Source: Winogradskyella wandonensis (GTDB lineage Bacteria; Bacteroidota; Bacteroidia; Flavobacteriales; Flavobacteriaceae). Taken from it: a stretch of DNA of 64,000 bases. The notes below the pieces were generated by a model, which was given only the letters and a program-made list of their open reading frames with translations, ran no database searches and was not told the origin of the DNA. This document shows positions 55,239 through 64,000 of this stretch, piece by piece. Within the stretch, counting starts at the first letter, position 1, and each line of letters opens with the position of its first letter. A program made the translations under genes and the position numbers. Location: positions 558,001 through 622,000 of the forward strand of contig NZ_SMGI01000002.1 of assembly GCF_004346845.1 (NCBI RefSeq), written 5' to 3'.

Positions 55239-56231
55239 ATGTTCCCAATTAGAAGAAACCGAAGACTACGACAATCTGATGCAATAAGACGTTTAGTTAG
55301 AGAAACCATCATCTCACCAAACGATTTTTTAGTGCCACTTTTTATTGTTGAAGGTAAAGGCATCAAAGAAGAAATAGCATCAATGCCAAACTATTACCGC
55401 TACAGTCTAGATTTACTAAAAGATGAAGTAAAAACACTTTGGAGCTTAGGCCTAAAATCGGTTTTGCTCTTTGTAAAGGTTGAGGATAGTCTAAAAGATA
55501 ACAAAGGTACAGAAGCGCTAAACCCTAACGGCTTAATGCAACGTGCCATTAAAACCGTAAAAGAGGTTTGTCCGGATATGTTGGTAATGACGGATGTGGC
55601 GCTTGACCCATTTTCGGTTTACGGGCATGATGGTATCGTTGAAAATGGCAAAATAGCCAACGATGCTACTGTAGAAGTTTTAGCTGAAATGAGCATTTCT
55701 CATGCCGAAGCTGGTGCCGATTTTGTGGCGCCAAGCGATATGATGGATGGTCGTATTTTGGGTATTCGTGAAGCTTTAGACCAATCCAATCTAATTGATG
55801 TTGGTATAATGAGCTACTCAGCCAAATATGCTTCTGCATTTTACGGCCCATTTAGAGATGCTTTGGATTCTGCTCCTGTGGATATTCAGAATATTCCGAA
55901 GGATAAAAAAACCTATCAAATGGACGTTGCCAACCGCGAAGAAGCCATACGTGAAACCGAAATGGACATTAACGAAGGTGCTGATATTGTTATGGTAAAA
56001 CCAGGCTTGTGCTATTTGGATATTGTACGTGATATTAAAAATAGTTTCGATGTGCCAATTGCCGTTTACCAAGTCTCTGGTGAGTATGCGATGTTAAAAG
56101 CTGCTGCAGAAAAAGGCTGGTTAGACCACGATAGTGTCATGTTGGAACAAGTAACCTCTATTAAACGTGCTGGCGCAGATATTATAGCCAGCTACTTCGC
56201 AAAAGACGTAGTTAAACTTTTAAAATATTAA
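55239..56231 (+). CDS. hemB: Delta-aminolevulinic acid dehydratase
   Basis: 330 residues. The two Schiff-base lysines are K196 (GIMSYSAKYASAFYG) and K254 (VMVKPG). The metal loop reads DVALDPFSVYGHDG with no Cys triad, so it is the Mg-dependent rather than the Zn-dependent type. It joins two 5-aminolevulinate molecules to porphobilinogen. It ends the heme gene group. Confidence 0.97.
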   Translation: MFPIRRNRRLRQSDAIRRLVRETIISPNDFLVPLFIVEGKGIKEEIASMPNYYRYSLDLLKDEVKTLWSLGLKSVLLFVKVEDSLKDNKGTEALNPNGLMQRAIKTVKEVCPDMLVMTDVALDPFSVYGHDGIVENGKIANDATVEVLAEMSISHAEAGADFVAPSDMMDGRILGIREALDQSNLIDVGIMSYSAKYASAFYGPFRDALDSAPVDIQNIPKDKKTYQMDVANREEAIRETEMDINEGADIVMVKPGLCYLDIVRDIKNSFDVPIAVYQVSGEYAMLKAAAEKGWLDHDSVMLEQVTSIKRAGADIIASYFAKDVVKLLKY

Positions 56232-56263
56232 ACACATACTAGATTTTACTCATAATTGATCAC

Positions 56264-56282
56264 CTTGAGCGGAGTCGAAAGG
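56264..56282. repeat. Dispersed repeat core
   Basis: CTTGAGCGGAGTCGAAAGG sits in the gap after hemB and shares the GAGCGnAGTCGA core with the copies at 38232-38273 (inverted) and 59143-59162. Confidence 0.5.
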
Positions 56283-56344
56283 TTGCTAAGGATGTTGTAA
56301 AATTGATTTCGTAAATTAGCACTAACCAATTCAATATACCGTTA

Positions 56345-57463
56345 ATGGGCTTACTCATTTTTTACGCCGTAATTTCAATATTCTTTTCATTTTTGTGCTC
56401 TATTTTAGAAGCTGTTCTATTAAGCATCACGCCTACATTTATAAATGTTAAAAAGAAAGAAGGTAAACTATATGCCGAGGAATTGGAAGAACTCAAAAAA
56501 GACGTTGACAGACCACTAATTGCTATTTTAACGCTTAATACAATTGCACATACCGTTGGTGCCATATTAGTTGGTGTACAAGCCAAAGTAGCCTATGCAG
56601 AGCTTTATGGCACTGAAATTCGCTCTGTTTTTGGTATAAAATTTACTGAAGATGTTATGGTCGGTGTTGTATCTACGATTATGACCATTTTAATTTTAGT
56701 AGCTTCAGAAATTATTCCTAAAACCATTGGTGCTACGTACTGGAAGCAACTGGCTAATTTTACATCAAAAGCATTAAACGCTCTTATTTTCCCTTTAAAA
56801 TGGACAGGTATTTTGTGGTTATTGCAACTCACCACAAAACTTATTGGCGGTAAAGGACATGGTAGTGTTTTAAGTCGTGAAGGATTCGCTGCAATGGCAG
56901 ATATTGCACACGAAGAAGGTGTTTTTGAAGAAAATGAAAGCAAGGTCATTAAAAACCTACTCAACTTTAAAGACGTACAAGCCAAAGATGTGATGACGCC
57001 TCGCACGGTTATGAAAACTGAAAATGAGGTTATGACTGTCGAAGATTTTTTTAAGGCAAATTCTAACATTCGGTTTTCTAGAATTCCAGTTTATACCGAA
57101 GATTCTGATAATATAACAGGCTTGGTTCTAAAGGACGATGTGTTTAAAGAAATGGCCTTTGGAAATGGCTCTAAATTACTATCCGAATTAAAGCGGAATA
57201 TCATTATCGTTAATCGTAGCTTACCAATTCCAAAACTCTTTGAGCAGTTGGTGGAAAGCCGTAATCACATGGCTTTAGTCGTTGATGAGTATGGCTCTGT
57301 AAGTGGTTTAGTGACTATGGAAGATGTTATTGAAACACTCCTCGGTCTAGAAATTATGGACGAAAGTGATAATGTGTCCGACCTACAGTTATTAGCCCGT
57401 AAAAGTTGGGAAACGCGAGCCAAGCGTCTAGGTATTATAGAAGAAGATAATACAGAAGACTAA
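56345..57463 (+). CDS. CNNM/CorC family protein
   Basis: 372 residues. About 1-170 is a DUF21/CNNM membrane domain (LLIFYAVISIFFSFLCSILEAVLL and LNTIAHTVGAILVG). Two CBS motifs follow near 210-340 (VMTPRTVMKTENEVMTV, HMALVVDEYGSVSGLVTMED). The proteins transport or regulate Mg2+ or other divalent ions. The C-terminal CorC domain seen in longer members is absent. Its stop overlaps the MGMT gene. Confidence 0.9.
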   Translation: MGLLIFYAVISIFFSFLCSILEAVLLSITPTFINVKKKEGKLYAEELEELKKDVDRPLIAILTLNTIAHTVGAILVGVQAKVAYAELYGTEIRSVFGIKFTEDVMVGVVSTIMTILILVASEIIPKTIGATYWKQLANFTSKALNALIFPLKWTGILWLLQLTTKLIGGKGHGSVLSREGFAAMADIAHEEGVFEENESKVIKNLLNFKDVQAKDVMTPRTVMKTENEVMTVEDFFKANSNIRFSRIPVYTEDSDNITGLVLKDDVFKEMAFGNGSKLLSELKRNIIIVNRSLPIPKLFEQLVESRNHMALVVDEYGSVSGLVTMEDVIETLLGLEIMDESDNVSDLQLLARKSWETRAKRLGIIEEDNTED

Positions 57464-57936
57464 TGCCAAGTTGCACGATTGAAACACCACTTGGTCACGC
57501 AAAAATTACTGGTGATGCCAATGGTATTTCTTCTGTTTCCATTAGTGATACATTTCAAGAACTTTCAGAAATTATCTCAGAAGAATTATTAGATTGTGTA
57601 ACGCAACTCAAAGCCTATTTTAGGGGCGAGCGTCAGTATTTTGACTTAAAATTAAATCCATCAGGTACCGTCTTTCAGAAAAACGTGTGGCAACACTTAC
57701 AGCAAATTTCATTTGGTAAAACCTGTTCGTATTTAGATTTATCAAAACAATTAGGCGACCCAAAGGCTATTAGAGCTGTGGCAAACGCCAATGGTAAAAA
57801 TCCGCTTTGGATTATAGTCCCATGCCATCGCGTCGTTGGTAGCGACGGCAGCCTAACTGGCTATGCTGGCGGTTTACATAGAAAACAATGGCTCATCAAC
57901 CACGAAAGCTCCAATAAACAACAAACTTTATTCTAA
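57463..57936 (+). CDS. ogt: Methylated-DNA-protein-cysteine methyltransferase
   Basis: 157 residues with the active-site Cys121 in IVPCHRVVG, preceded by the helix-turn-helix segment AIRAVANANGKNP. It moves alkyl groups from O6-alkylguanine or O4-alkylthymine onto itself. The start overlaps the CNNM stop (TAATG), so they are coupled. Confidence 0.95.
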   Translation: MPSCTIETPLGHAKITGDANGISSVSISDTFQELSEIISEELLDCVTQLKAYFRGERQYFDLKLNPSGTVFQKNVWQHLQQISFGKTCSYLDLSKQLGDPKAIRAVANANGKNPLWIIVPCHRVVGSDGSLTGYAGGLHRKQWLINHESSNKQQTLF

Positions 57937-57970
57937 GGTTTAGTATATTTAGGACAACAAATACTATCAA

Positions 57971-59128
57971 ATGAAATTGCTAAAAAAACTCTTCAAATTT
58001 CTTATCATATTCTTCGGTTTAGTCATTGCCGTACTTTATATCACAGATACCGATTATTTGCTCAAAGCCGTAAGAACCATTTACCTAAAAGGTCACACTA
58101 CAGCGTATCTAGAAGACTATAAACATTTTGACAATCAAGAAATTGATGCCAGCAACAATCCGCAACCATGGCCAAATCATGTCGGTTATAATTCAGCTAT
58201 AGAAACAGAACGTCTAGCAAAAGCCAATAAAGATTGGGGAACAATTGCTTACGTCATCATAAAAAATGACAGTATTTGGTTTGAAAATTATTACGATGGA
58301 TTTAACGAAGATTCAAAATCCAATTCCTTTTCTATGGCGAAGAGTTATGTATCTGGTTTAATGGGAAAAGCCATTATGCAAGGTCATATAAAAAGTCTGA
58401 ACCAACCTGTTTGCGATTTTCTTCCTGCATTTTGCGATGGCAAAGCAGCGAAAATGACCGTTGGCGATTTAAGTAGCATGGCATCTGGCACCAATTGGGA
58501 CGAAGCCTATTATTCGCCATTGAGCATTACAACTCGTGCTTATTTTGATGACGATTTAGCCAAAGTGATGAACGGCCTTAAAGTTGTTGACGAGCCTGGT
58601 CAAGCCTTTAAATACGCAAGTGGCGATACGCAAATGCTCGCCATGGTTATTGAAAAAGCAACTGGTAAAAAACTATACGATTATTTTGAAGAAAGCTTTT
58701 GGAAACCACTCGGCAGTGAAAACGAAACCCTTTGGCAAGTTGATAGTGACGACCATGATTTGGTAAAAGCCTATTGCTGTATAGCCAGTAATGCCAAAGA
58801 TTTTGCACGTTTCGGGAAGCTATACAAAGACCACGGCAAATGGAATGGCAAACAAATTTTAGATTCGGCATTTGTAGCGAAATCTGTAAAACCTCGTTTT
58901 CCGGATAGCCCAGAATACGGCTATGGTTGGTGGCTTAAAAATCATCTGGGAAAAGACTTTTTTATGATGCGTGGACATTTGGGACAATATGTATTTGTGC
59001 AGCCCGAAGACAACGTAATCATTGTACGTCTCGGTCATCAAAAATCGCCAGATAACCTCAACGCAAAACCTTTTACAGATGATATTAGTTTGTATATTGA
59101 AGAAGGTTATAAAATGCTTGGGAACTAA
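57971..59128 (+). CDS. Class C beta-lactamase-like serine hydrolase
   Basis: 385 residues with an N-terminal membrane anchor (LIIFFGLVIAVLYI). The catalytic SxxK is S121-K124 in SFSMAKSYVSG, the YxS motif is in KYASGDT and HxG-type residues are in MMRGHLGQYVFV. Family members include beta-lactamases, esterases and DD-peptidases; the substrate is not clear. It faces the periplasm by inference from the anchor. Confidence 0.88.
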   Translation: MKLLKKLFKFLIIFFGLVIAVLYITDTDYLLKAVRTIYLKGHTTAYLEDYKHFDNQEIDASNNPQPWPNHVGYNSAIETERLAKANKDWGTIAYVIIKNDSIWFENYYDGFNEDSKSNSFSMAKSYVSGLMGKAIMQGHIKSLNQPVCDFLPAFCDGKAAKMTVGDLSSMASGTNWDEAYYSPLSITTRAYFDDDLAKVMNGLKVVDEPGQAFKYASGDTQMLAMVIEKATGKKLYDYFEESFWKPLGSENETLWQVDSDDHDLVKAYCCIASNAKDFARFGKLYKDHGKWNGKQILDSAFVAKSVKPRFPDSPEYGYGWWLKNHLGKDFFMMRGHLGQYVFVQPEDNVIIVRLGHQKSPDNLNAKPFTDDISLYIEEGYKMLGN

Positions 59129-59142
59129 CTGATTTTTTGTCT

Positions 59143-59162
59143 GGTCGAGCGCAGTCGAGACC
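59143..59162. repeat. Dispersed repeat core, palindromic copy
   Basis: GGTCGAGCGCAGTCGAGACC is close to a palindrome and holds the GAGCGCAGTCGA core. Further GTCGA/CTCGA traces lie at 59190-59240. The gap has no gene. Confidence 0.5.
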
Positions 59163-59282
59163 TCAAAGCTGCGATTACTAAAACCTCTCGACTTGCTCCT
59201 CTGTTATAGCTTCGGCGACACGCAGACGCTCGAGGAGACAGCATTTTTTGTATTTTACAGCATATTTAGAATTAAGCTTCTT

Positions 59283-61703
59283 ATGAAATACCTAAAACTC
59301 CTTATAACAGCAATCCTAACAGCAGCTGTTTTCTACGGTCTTAACAATAAATTCGAAGACATACCAGCATTAGGAAAATTCCTTGCACCGAATCAAGGGA
59401 TTTGGCAAAATGAAGGTGATGAAATTATCAGCGGAGAGATTGCAATTTCAGGATTGGATGAAGCTGTCACTGTGCATTACGACGCACAACTCATTCCACA
59501 TATTTTTGCAAAAAACGATAAAGATTTATACAAAGCACAAGGTTACATTACGGCAAAACACCGTTTGTGGCAAATGGAGTTTCAAACCTATGCTGCGGCA
59601 GGTCGCCTATCTGAAATTATTGGCGAAGGCGCTCTAAACTACGATAGAGAACAACGCCGTAATGGTATGCTTTTCGGTGCTGAAAACAGTTTAGATGTTG
59701 TAAAACAAGACCCAGAAGCCTTAGCGCTTTTGGAGGCTTACAGTGCTGGTGTTAACGCATATATTAATAGTCTAGAACCAGAAAACTATCCTGTAGAGTA
59801 TAAACTTTTGGGTTACCGACCAGAGGCTTGGACTATCGATAAAACCATGCATTTACTGATGTATATGACCGATATGCTTTGTGGTCGGGATTACGATTTA
59901 GAATTTACTAATACCATAAAAAAGTTCGGTAAGAAACGTTTTGACATGTTGTTCCCCGATTTTTATGATATTATTGACCCAGTAATTTCAAAAGACACCG
60001 ACTGGAGTTTTATATATGGGGAAATGACGGAAATTCCAAAAAGTGAAATGGCAGACGACACTGTTTCGGTAACTGAATTCATGGCAAAACCACATCCAAA
60101 TAACGGAAGTAACAATTGGGCTGTGGCTCCTAAAAAATCAGCAAGCGGTAATGCTATTTTAGCTAGTGACCCACATCTGGGTTTAAATTTGCCTTCTATT
60201 TGGTTTGTTATGCAATTATCAACACCAGAGCATAATGTGTATGGCGCTACTTTACCAGGCGCATTGGGTGTTATTATTGGCTTTAACGACGATATTTCTT
60301 GGGGTGTAACCAACGCCACACGAGACGTAAAAGATTGGTACAAAATAGACTTTGAAGACAAAAGCCGAAAAGCCTATAAGTATAACGGGCAGTGGAAAGA
60401 AACTTCAGTGAGACTCGAAGAAATTAAAATAAAAGGAAAAGAAACCTTTATAGACTCTGTCATTTATACGCATCACGGTCCCGTCAGCTACGATTATAAT
60501 TTTAAAAGTGATAACGAGCTTAAAGGCTATGCGATGAAATGGGCTGGTCACATTGGCCATAACTTTACGGATTTGTTTTATAAGCTCAATCGTGCTAAAA
60601 ATTATGATGATTATAGAAATGCTATAAAAAACCATGTTGCGCCGGCACAGAATTTTATTTTCGCCTCAAAAACTGGAGACATTGCCATGTGGGTACAAGG
60701 CCAATTCCCAAATAAATGGAAAGGTCAAGGTAAATTCTTAATGGATGGTAGTAACCCTGACCATGATTGGCAAAGTTTTATTCCATCGGACTACAATGCA
60801 CATACTAAAAATCCTGAACGTGGTTTTGTAAGTTCCGCAAATCAGCACCCTACAGATTCTATGTACCCATTTTATGTGTTTAACGATGGTTATGACACGT
60901 ATCGCTCTCGTATTATCAATAACTTCTTTAGGTCTAAGGAGAAGTTTGATGTCGAAGATTTTAAAGATTTACAAAACAACAATTTCAACTTAAAAGCAAG
61001 TGAAATTGTGCCTTATTTAATCGAAAATTTAGAAGTTTCAGAACTCAATGACGCCGAAAAGGAAGCTTTGGATATTCTGAAAAATTGGGATTTTGATAAT
61101 CACATAGACAGCAAAGCACCAGGTTTATTTTCGAGTTGGAATAATAGTCTTTACAATTTGCTTTGGGATGAATTTGATGTTGAAGAAGAAACCCTAAAAT
61201 GGCCGTTTACCTATCAATATATGTACATGCTTAAAAATCATCCTAATGATGACTTTATGGACATTCAAGACACACCCGAAAAAGAAACAGCGAAGGATTT
61301 AATTCAGCAATCCTTTAAAGAAACGGTGGAAAAACTAAACAAATGGAAAGAAAAGAATGGCGATTACACTTGGAAAAATTATAAGCGTTCTTATGTGGGA
61401 CACTTGCTTCAGGCCTTACCTGCATTCTCAGTACAGAACATCCCAATTGGTGGCGATGGCAATACCGTAAATGCCATGACTAGAAACCATGGGCCTTCAT
61501 GGCGAATGATTGTAGAAATGGGCAACAAACCCAAAGGTTTTGGCATTTATCCAGGTGGACAATCAGGAAATCCGGGTAGTAAGTATTACGATAATTTTAT
61601 AGACGATTGGGCAAAGGGCAACTATTTTGAAATTAACTTTTTGCAGTCAGAAAGTGACTCGACTTCAATCCAATCTACACAAACTTTAAAGCCAGCTAAA
61701 TAA
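59283..61703 (+). CDS. Penicillin acylase family protein
   Basis: 806 residues from the ATG at 59283; an earlier in-frame start at 59193 lies in repeat DNA. A signal or anchor is at 1-20. The N-terminal nucleophile hydrolase segment NNGSNNWAVAPKKSASGN has the Ser made N-terminal by self-cleavage, with the A chain before it and the B chain after, and RNHGPSWRMIVEMG near the end. It hydrolyses amide bonds, perhaps of acyl-homoserine lactones or other N-acyl substrates; this is inferred. Confidence 0.92.
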   Translation: MKYLKLLITAILTAAVFYGLNNKFEDIPALGKFLAPNQGIWQNEGDEIISGEIAISGLDEAVTVHYDAQLIPHIFAKNDKDLYKAQGYITAKHRLWQMEFQTYAAAGRLSEIIGEGALNYDREQRRNGMLFGAENSLDVVKQDPEALALLEAYSAGVNAYINSLEPENYPVEYKLLGYRPEAWTIDKTMHLLMYMTDMLCGRDYDLEFTNTIKKFGKKRFDMLFPDFYDIIDPVISKDTDWSFIYGEMTEIPKSEMADDTVSVTEFMAKPHPNNGSNNWAVAPKKSASGNAILASDPHLGLNLPSIWFVMQLSTPEHNVYGATLPGALGVIIGFNDDISWGVTNATRDVKDWYKIDFEDKSRKAYKYNGQWKETSVRLEEIKIKGKETFIDSVIYTHHGPVSYDYNFKSDNELKGYAMKWAGHIGHNFTDLFYKLNRAKNYDDYRNAIKNHVAPAQNFIFASKTGDIAMWVQGQFPNKWKGQGKFLMDGSNPDHDWQSFIPSDYNAHTKNPERGFVSSANQHPTDSMYPFYVFNDGYDTYRSRIINNFFRSKEKFDVEDFKDLQNNNFNLKASEIVPYLIENLEVSELNDAEKEALDILKNWDFDNHIDSKAPGLFSSWNNSLYNLLWDEFDVEEETLKWPFTYQYMYMLKNHPNDDFMDIQDTPEKETAKDLIQQSFKETVEKLNKWKEKNGDYTWKNYKRSYVGHLLQALPAFSVQNIPIGGDGNTVNAMTRNHGPSWRMIVEMGNKPKGFGIYPGGQSGNPGSKYYDNFIDDWAKGNYFEINFLQSESDSTSIQSTQTLKPAK

Positions 61704-61704
61704 T

Positions 61705-62061
61705 ATGAAACGAAATAGCATCAACTTTATCATTACAATCGTTTTAGCTATCATTTTATCACAGTTTTTCCCTTGGTGGTCAGTTATGTTAGCGGGATTT
61801 AGTTCAGCGCTTTTAATTCCCTTAAAAAAAGCTTCGGTATTCGTTGTTCCACTATTAGCCATTGCGCTGTTTTGGATAGTCTATTCTTGGTCATTGAGTA
61901 GTGCAAACGATTTTATATTGGCTAAAAAAATCGCTGTACTATTACCTCTTGCTGGTAACGAATATCTGTTACTATTAGTTACGGGATTAATCGGAGGTTT
62001 AGCAGCAGGCGTTTCGGCTTTATTTGGAAAACAATTATCTTTAGTATTGAAGTCTAAATAA
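61705..62061 (+). CDS. Small integral membrane protein
   Basis: 118 residues with about four membrane helices (FIITIVLAIILSQFFPWW, ALLIPLKKASVFVVPLLAIALF, YLLLLVTGLIGGLAAG). I do not recognise a family. It begins one base after the penicillin acylase stop and twelve bases before the exonuclease start, so it is likely in one operon with both. Confidence 0.7.
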   Translation: MKRNSINFIITIVLAIILSQFFPWWSVMLAGFSSALLIPLKKASVFVVPLLAIALFWIVYSWSLSSANDFILAKKIAVLLPLAGNEYLLLLVTGLIGGLAAGVSALFGKQLSLVLKSK

Positions 62062-62072
62062 ATTTTAACGTT

Positions 62073-62786
62073 ATGATTTCTAAGCTTCATCTTGAAAACA
62101 TTTTATTCTTAGATATTGAAACCGTACCAGAAACACAGCATTTCTCGGACTTAGACGAAACCAAACAACAACTTTGGGAACTAAAATCACAATATCAACG
62201 TAAAGATGATTACACCGCCGAAGAGTTCTATGACCGTGCAGGTATTTGGGCAGAGTTTGGAAAAATTATTTGTATTTCAGTAGGCTATTTTAAGGTTGAT
62301 GGCGACATTAGAAATTTTCGTGTGACGTCTTTTTACGGTGATGAAATTAAAATCCTCAAAGACTTTAAAAATTTACTGATTTCGCACTTTAGCCAAACCA
62401 AGCATCTGCTCTGTGCACACAATGGAAAAGAATTCGACTTTCCGTATATAGCCAGACGTATGATTATTCATAATATAGAGCTGCCTTATAAACTCAATTT
62501 ATTCGGGAAAAAACCTTGGGAAGTTCCACATCTCGATACTTTAGAATTGTGGAAATTTGGCGATTATAAAACCTATACATCGCTCAAGCTTTTGACTAAT
62601 GTTCTGGGGATTCCTTCTCCTAAAGATGATATTGATGGAAGCGAAGTCTATAGTGTTTATTATAATGATAATAACATAGACCGTATTATCACCTATTGCG
62701 AAAAAGATACGATTGCTGTAGCACAAATATTCTTGCGATTAAGAGGTGATGAGTTACTTCATGAGAATGAGATAAAGCATATTTAA
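62073..62786 (+). CDS. 3'-5' exonuclease, PolB-type DnaQ-like
   Basis: 237 residues with DEDDy exonuclease motifs: ILFLDIETVPE (motif I), LLCAHNGKEFDFPYIARRM (motif II) and YCEKDTIAVAQIF (motif III, with Tyr and Asp). It resembles the predicted PolB-related 3'-5' exonuclease family (COG3298) with no polymerase domain. Its role in repair or RNA processing is not known. A terminator follows. Confidence 0.87.
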   Translation: MISKLHLENILFLDIETVPETQHFSDLDETKQQLWELKSQYQRKDDYTAEEFYDRAGIWAEFGKIICISVGYFKVDGDIRNFRVTSFYGDEIKILKDFKNLLISHFSQTKHLLCAHNGKEFDFPYIARRMIIHNIELPYKLNLFGKKPWEVPHLDTLELWKFGDYKTYTSLKLLTNVLGIPSPKDDIDGSEVYSVYYNDNNIDRIITYCEKDTIAVAQIFLRLRGDELLHENEIKHI

Positions 62787-62805
62787 ACTATTATTTTTTT
62801 ACAAT

Positions 62806-62839
62806 AAAAAAGAGCCCAGATAAAATCTGAGCTCTTTTT
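62806..62839. terminator. Bidirectional terminator
   Basis: AAAAAGAGC-CCAGAT pairs with ATCTGA-GCTCTTTTT with one mismatch over a short AAA loop; T and A runs flank it. It can end the exonuclease (+) and the T9SS protein (-) transcripts. Confidence 0.85.
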
Positions 62840-62860
62840 GTTTTAAGATATTGGTTAGGC

Positions 62861-64000
62861 TTATTGCTTAATAAACTTTCTAGATACAGACACTTCTCCT
62901 GTACTTAATTCTAAGAAATATACGCCTTTATCTAGTGTAGTAACATCAATTTGGCTAGAGTTAACTCCGCGTAAAACGGTTTGACCTAGCATATTTACAA
63001 TTCGGTAAGTTGCATTTTCTACGCCTACAGTTTCAACATATAACGTGTTTGTTACTGGATTAGGATACATTCTCATTTTAAATGCATCTTCATCTTCATC
63101 ACCTAATACATCAACTCTTTCACCAAAGACAACTTCTCCTCTAGAAGTAGGACAAGAGGTCTCATAAATTTTTACGTTAGTAAATGTAGAGTTGTTACCA
63201 GAACCAGCATCATTATCATTTATAAATACTAATCTGTCCATAACGCCTGTGTAAGAATCGCCTACCGGAATAACGTAGGTTCTTGTTCCGCTTACGTAAT
63301 TATCAAAATTGGTAATTCCGTAATTCTGAGTTCCATAAAACTTAAAGTAGAACGAAGATGTTAACGCATTATCATTTTCGAATCCGATACCATGAATTTC
63401 ACCTTCTGATGTACTGCTAAACTCTAATTCTATTACAGTATTTGCGGTAACTGTATAAGGAAAATCGATATACTTCCAAGTATTATTGGTTAATGTTAAT
63501 GAAGCTCCTCCATTTCCTATAGAATTAGCACCACTTGCATCTTGAGTTGAAAATGAATTAAGCGTATAATCATTGAAATTTAATGTATCACAACCTGCAG
63601 GTGGATTAGTGCCACCATCCGTTAAACTAATATCATCTATAGCTACATCTGCTTGCCATGTGCCACCTGTTAGTCTATTAAATCGTAACTGAATACCACT
63701 TCCTAAATAAGCTACCAAATCTATATTTACCGTTAACCACTGGTTACCTTGGTTTCCAGTTTGGCTCCATAAACTTGTCCAATTAGCACCTTCGTCATTG
63801 CTCACCTCTAATGCTATTGAACCTGCGTTTGTTGAACCAAACATATGATACTTGAATGAGAACGTCGCTTCTGCTGCACTTGATAAATCGAAACATGGCG
63901 ACGTAATTATAGCTCGCTTATTTGGATAACCAGTATTATTACCAGAAGCCTCTACAAAAATATAGTTACTTCCTTCTATTGCGCTTGATGGTCCTGTGTT
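62861..64000 (-). CDS. MAM-like and T9SS sorting domain protein, C-terminal part (partial)
   Basis: The frame stays open past 63844 to the window end at 64000, so the N-terminus lies outside; about 379 residues are visible. The segment near the edge (SNYIFVEASGNNTGYPN, SPCFDLSSAAEATFSFKYHM, GSIALEVSNDEGANWTSLW) is a MAM-like jelly roll with the ATFSFKYHM core. A second beta-sandwich follows (CDTLNFNDYTLNSF). The last 80 residues are a type A T9SS domain (MYPNPVTNTLYVETV, GVYFLELSTGEVSVSRKFI), so it is cargo of the type IX system. Confidence 0.88.
   Translation of the reverse strand, partial: NTGPSSAIEGSNYIFVEASGNNTGYPNKRAIITSPCFDLSSAAEATFSFKYHMFGSTNAGSIALEVSNDEGANWTSLWSQTGNQGNQWLTVNIDLVAYLGSGIQLRFNRLTGGTWQADVAIDDISLTDGGTNPPAGCDTLNFNDYTLNSFSTQDASGANSIGNGGASLTLTNNTWKYIDFPYTVTANTVIELEFSSTSEGEIHGIGFENDNALTSSFYFKFYGTQNYGITNFDNYVSGTRTYVIPVGDSYTGVMDRLVFINDNDAGSGNNSTFTNVKIYETSCPTSRGEVVFGERVDVLGDEDEDAFKMRMYPNPVTNTLYVETVGVENATYRIVNMLGQTVLRGVNSSQIDVTTLDKGVYFLELSTGEVSVSRKFIKQ

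Noticed and set aside
59193..59282. Longer N-terminus for the penicillin acylase
   Set aside because: The extra residues are coded by dispersed-repeat DNA and disrupt the signal sequence that begins at 59283.

Overview
The window is a stretch of a low-GC chromosome that reads as a marine member of the Flavobacteriaceae (Bacteroidota). The signs are type IX secretion C-terminal domains ending in lysine- and isoleucine-rich tails, proteins with TonB-plug-like domains, FG-GAP/UnbV lipoproteins, a SDR-type threonine dehydrogenase, a HemC-HemD fusion, and many upstream sites that match the Bacteroidota -7 promoter element TAnnTTTG. The genus cannot be fixed from the sequence alone. No phage, plasmid, transposase or CRISPR gene was seen; this is ordinary chromosome with short intergenic repeats.

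Layout. 1-4.4 kb: two tandem paralogous secreted proteins with a plug-like domain (the first cut by the window edge) and a histone-deacetylase-family enzyme. 4.4-12 kb: PEP carboxylase divergent from ferritin, a 59-residue Cys/Lys-rich protein, an AraC regulator with an AhpD-like protein and a cupredoxin-like secreted protein, a secreted zinc metalloprotease and a short SSB. 12-19 kb: an acetyltransferase with no normal start codon, a zinc-ribbon protein, a CBS protein, an epimerase, a TPR protein, a lipoprotein, threonine dehydrogenase, tRNA-Asn and RseP. 19-29 kb: metal homeostasis, with a SCO protein, feoA-feoB and a small FeoB partner, then a DtxR/MntR regulator, an outer membrane protein and a Mn/Zn ABC transporter whose two permeases both carry an extra C-terminal domain.

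29-45 kb: DnaJ/TerB co-chaperone, bacilliredoxin, PlsC, HD hydrolase, a large FG-GAP/UnbV protein paired with a vanadium-haloperoxidase/PAP2-type lipoprotein, a radical SAM protein, crotonase, an orphan NtrY-like kinase, HemJ, a VOC protein, a secreted VPS10/BNR-repeat protein and a MATE exporter. 45-56 kb: a heme biosynthesis region, hemH and an AraC regulator on the minus strand facing away from hemA-hemCD-(four-helix-bundle gene)-hemE-EI24-GNAT-hemF-DUF4421-hemB. 56-64 kb: CNNM/CorC protein, MGMT, class C serine hydrolase, penicillin acylase, small membrane protein, PolB-type exonuclease, and the C-terminal part of a MAM-domain T9SS cargo protein cut by the right edge.

Working together: the 19-29 kb genes import and sense Fe and Mn/Zn and have ferritin as a nearby store; the 40-56 kb genes carry glutamyl-tRNA through to heme (hemA, B, C, D, E, F, J, H are present; hemL is not in the window). 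The most unusual signal is a set of heptanucleotide (7-bp period) arrays that begin at, or within three bases of, stop codons: one in the metal transporter operon (26120-26202) and two on either side of a four-helix-bundle gene that sits inside the heme operon (50424-50458 and 50850-50899, the latter running exactly up to the hemE start codon).
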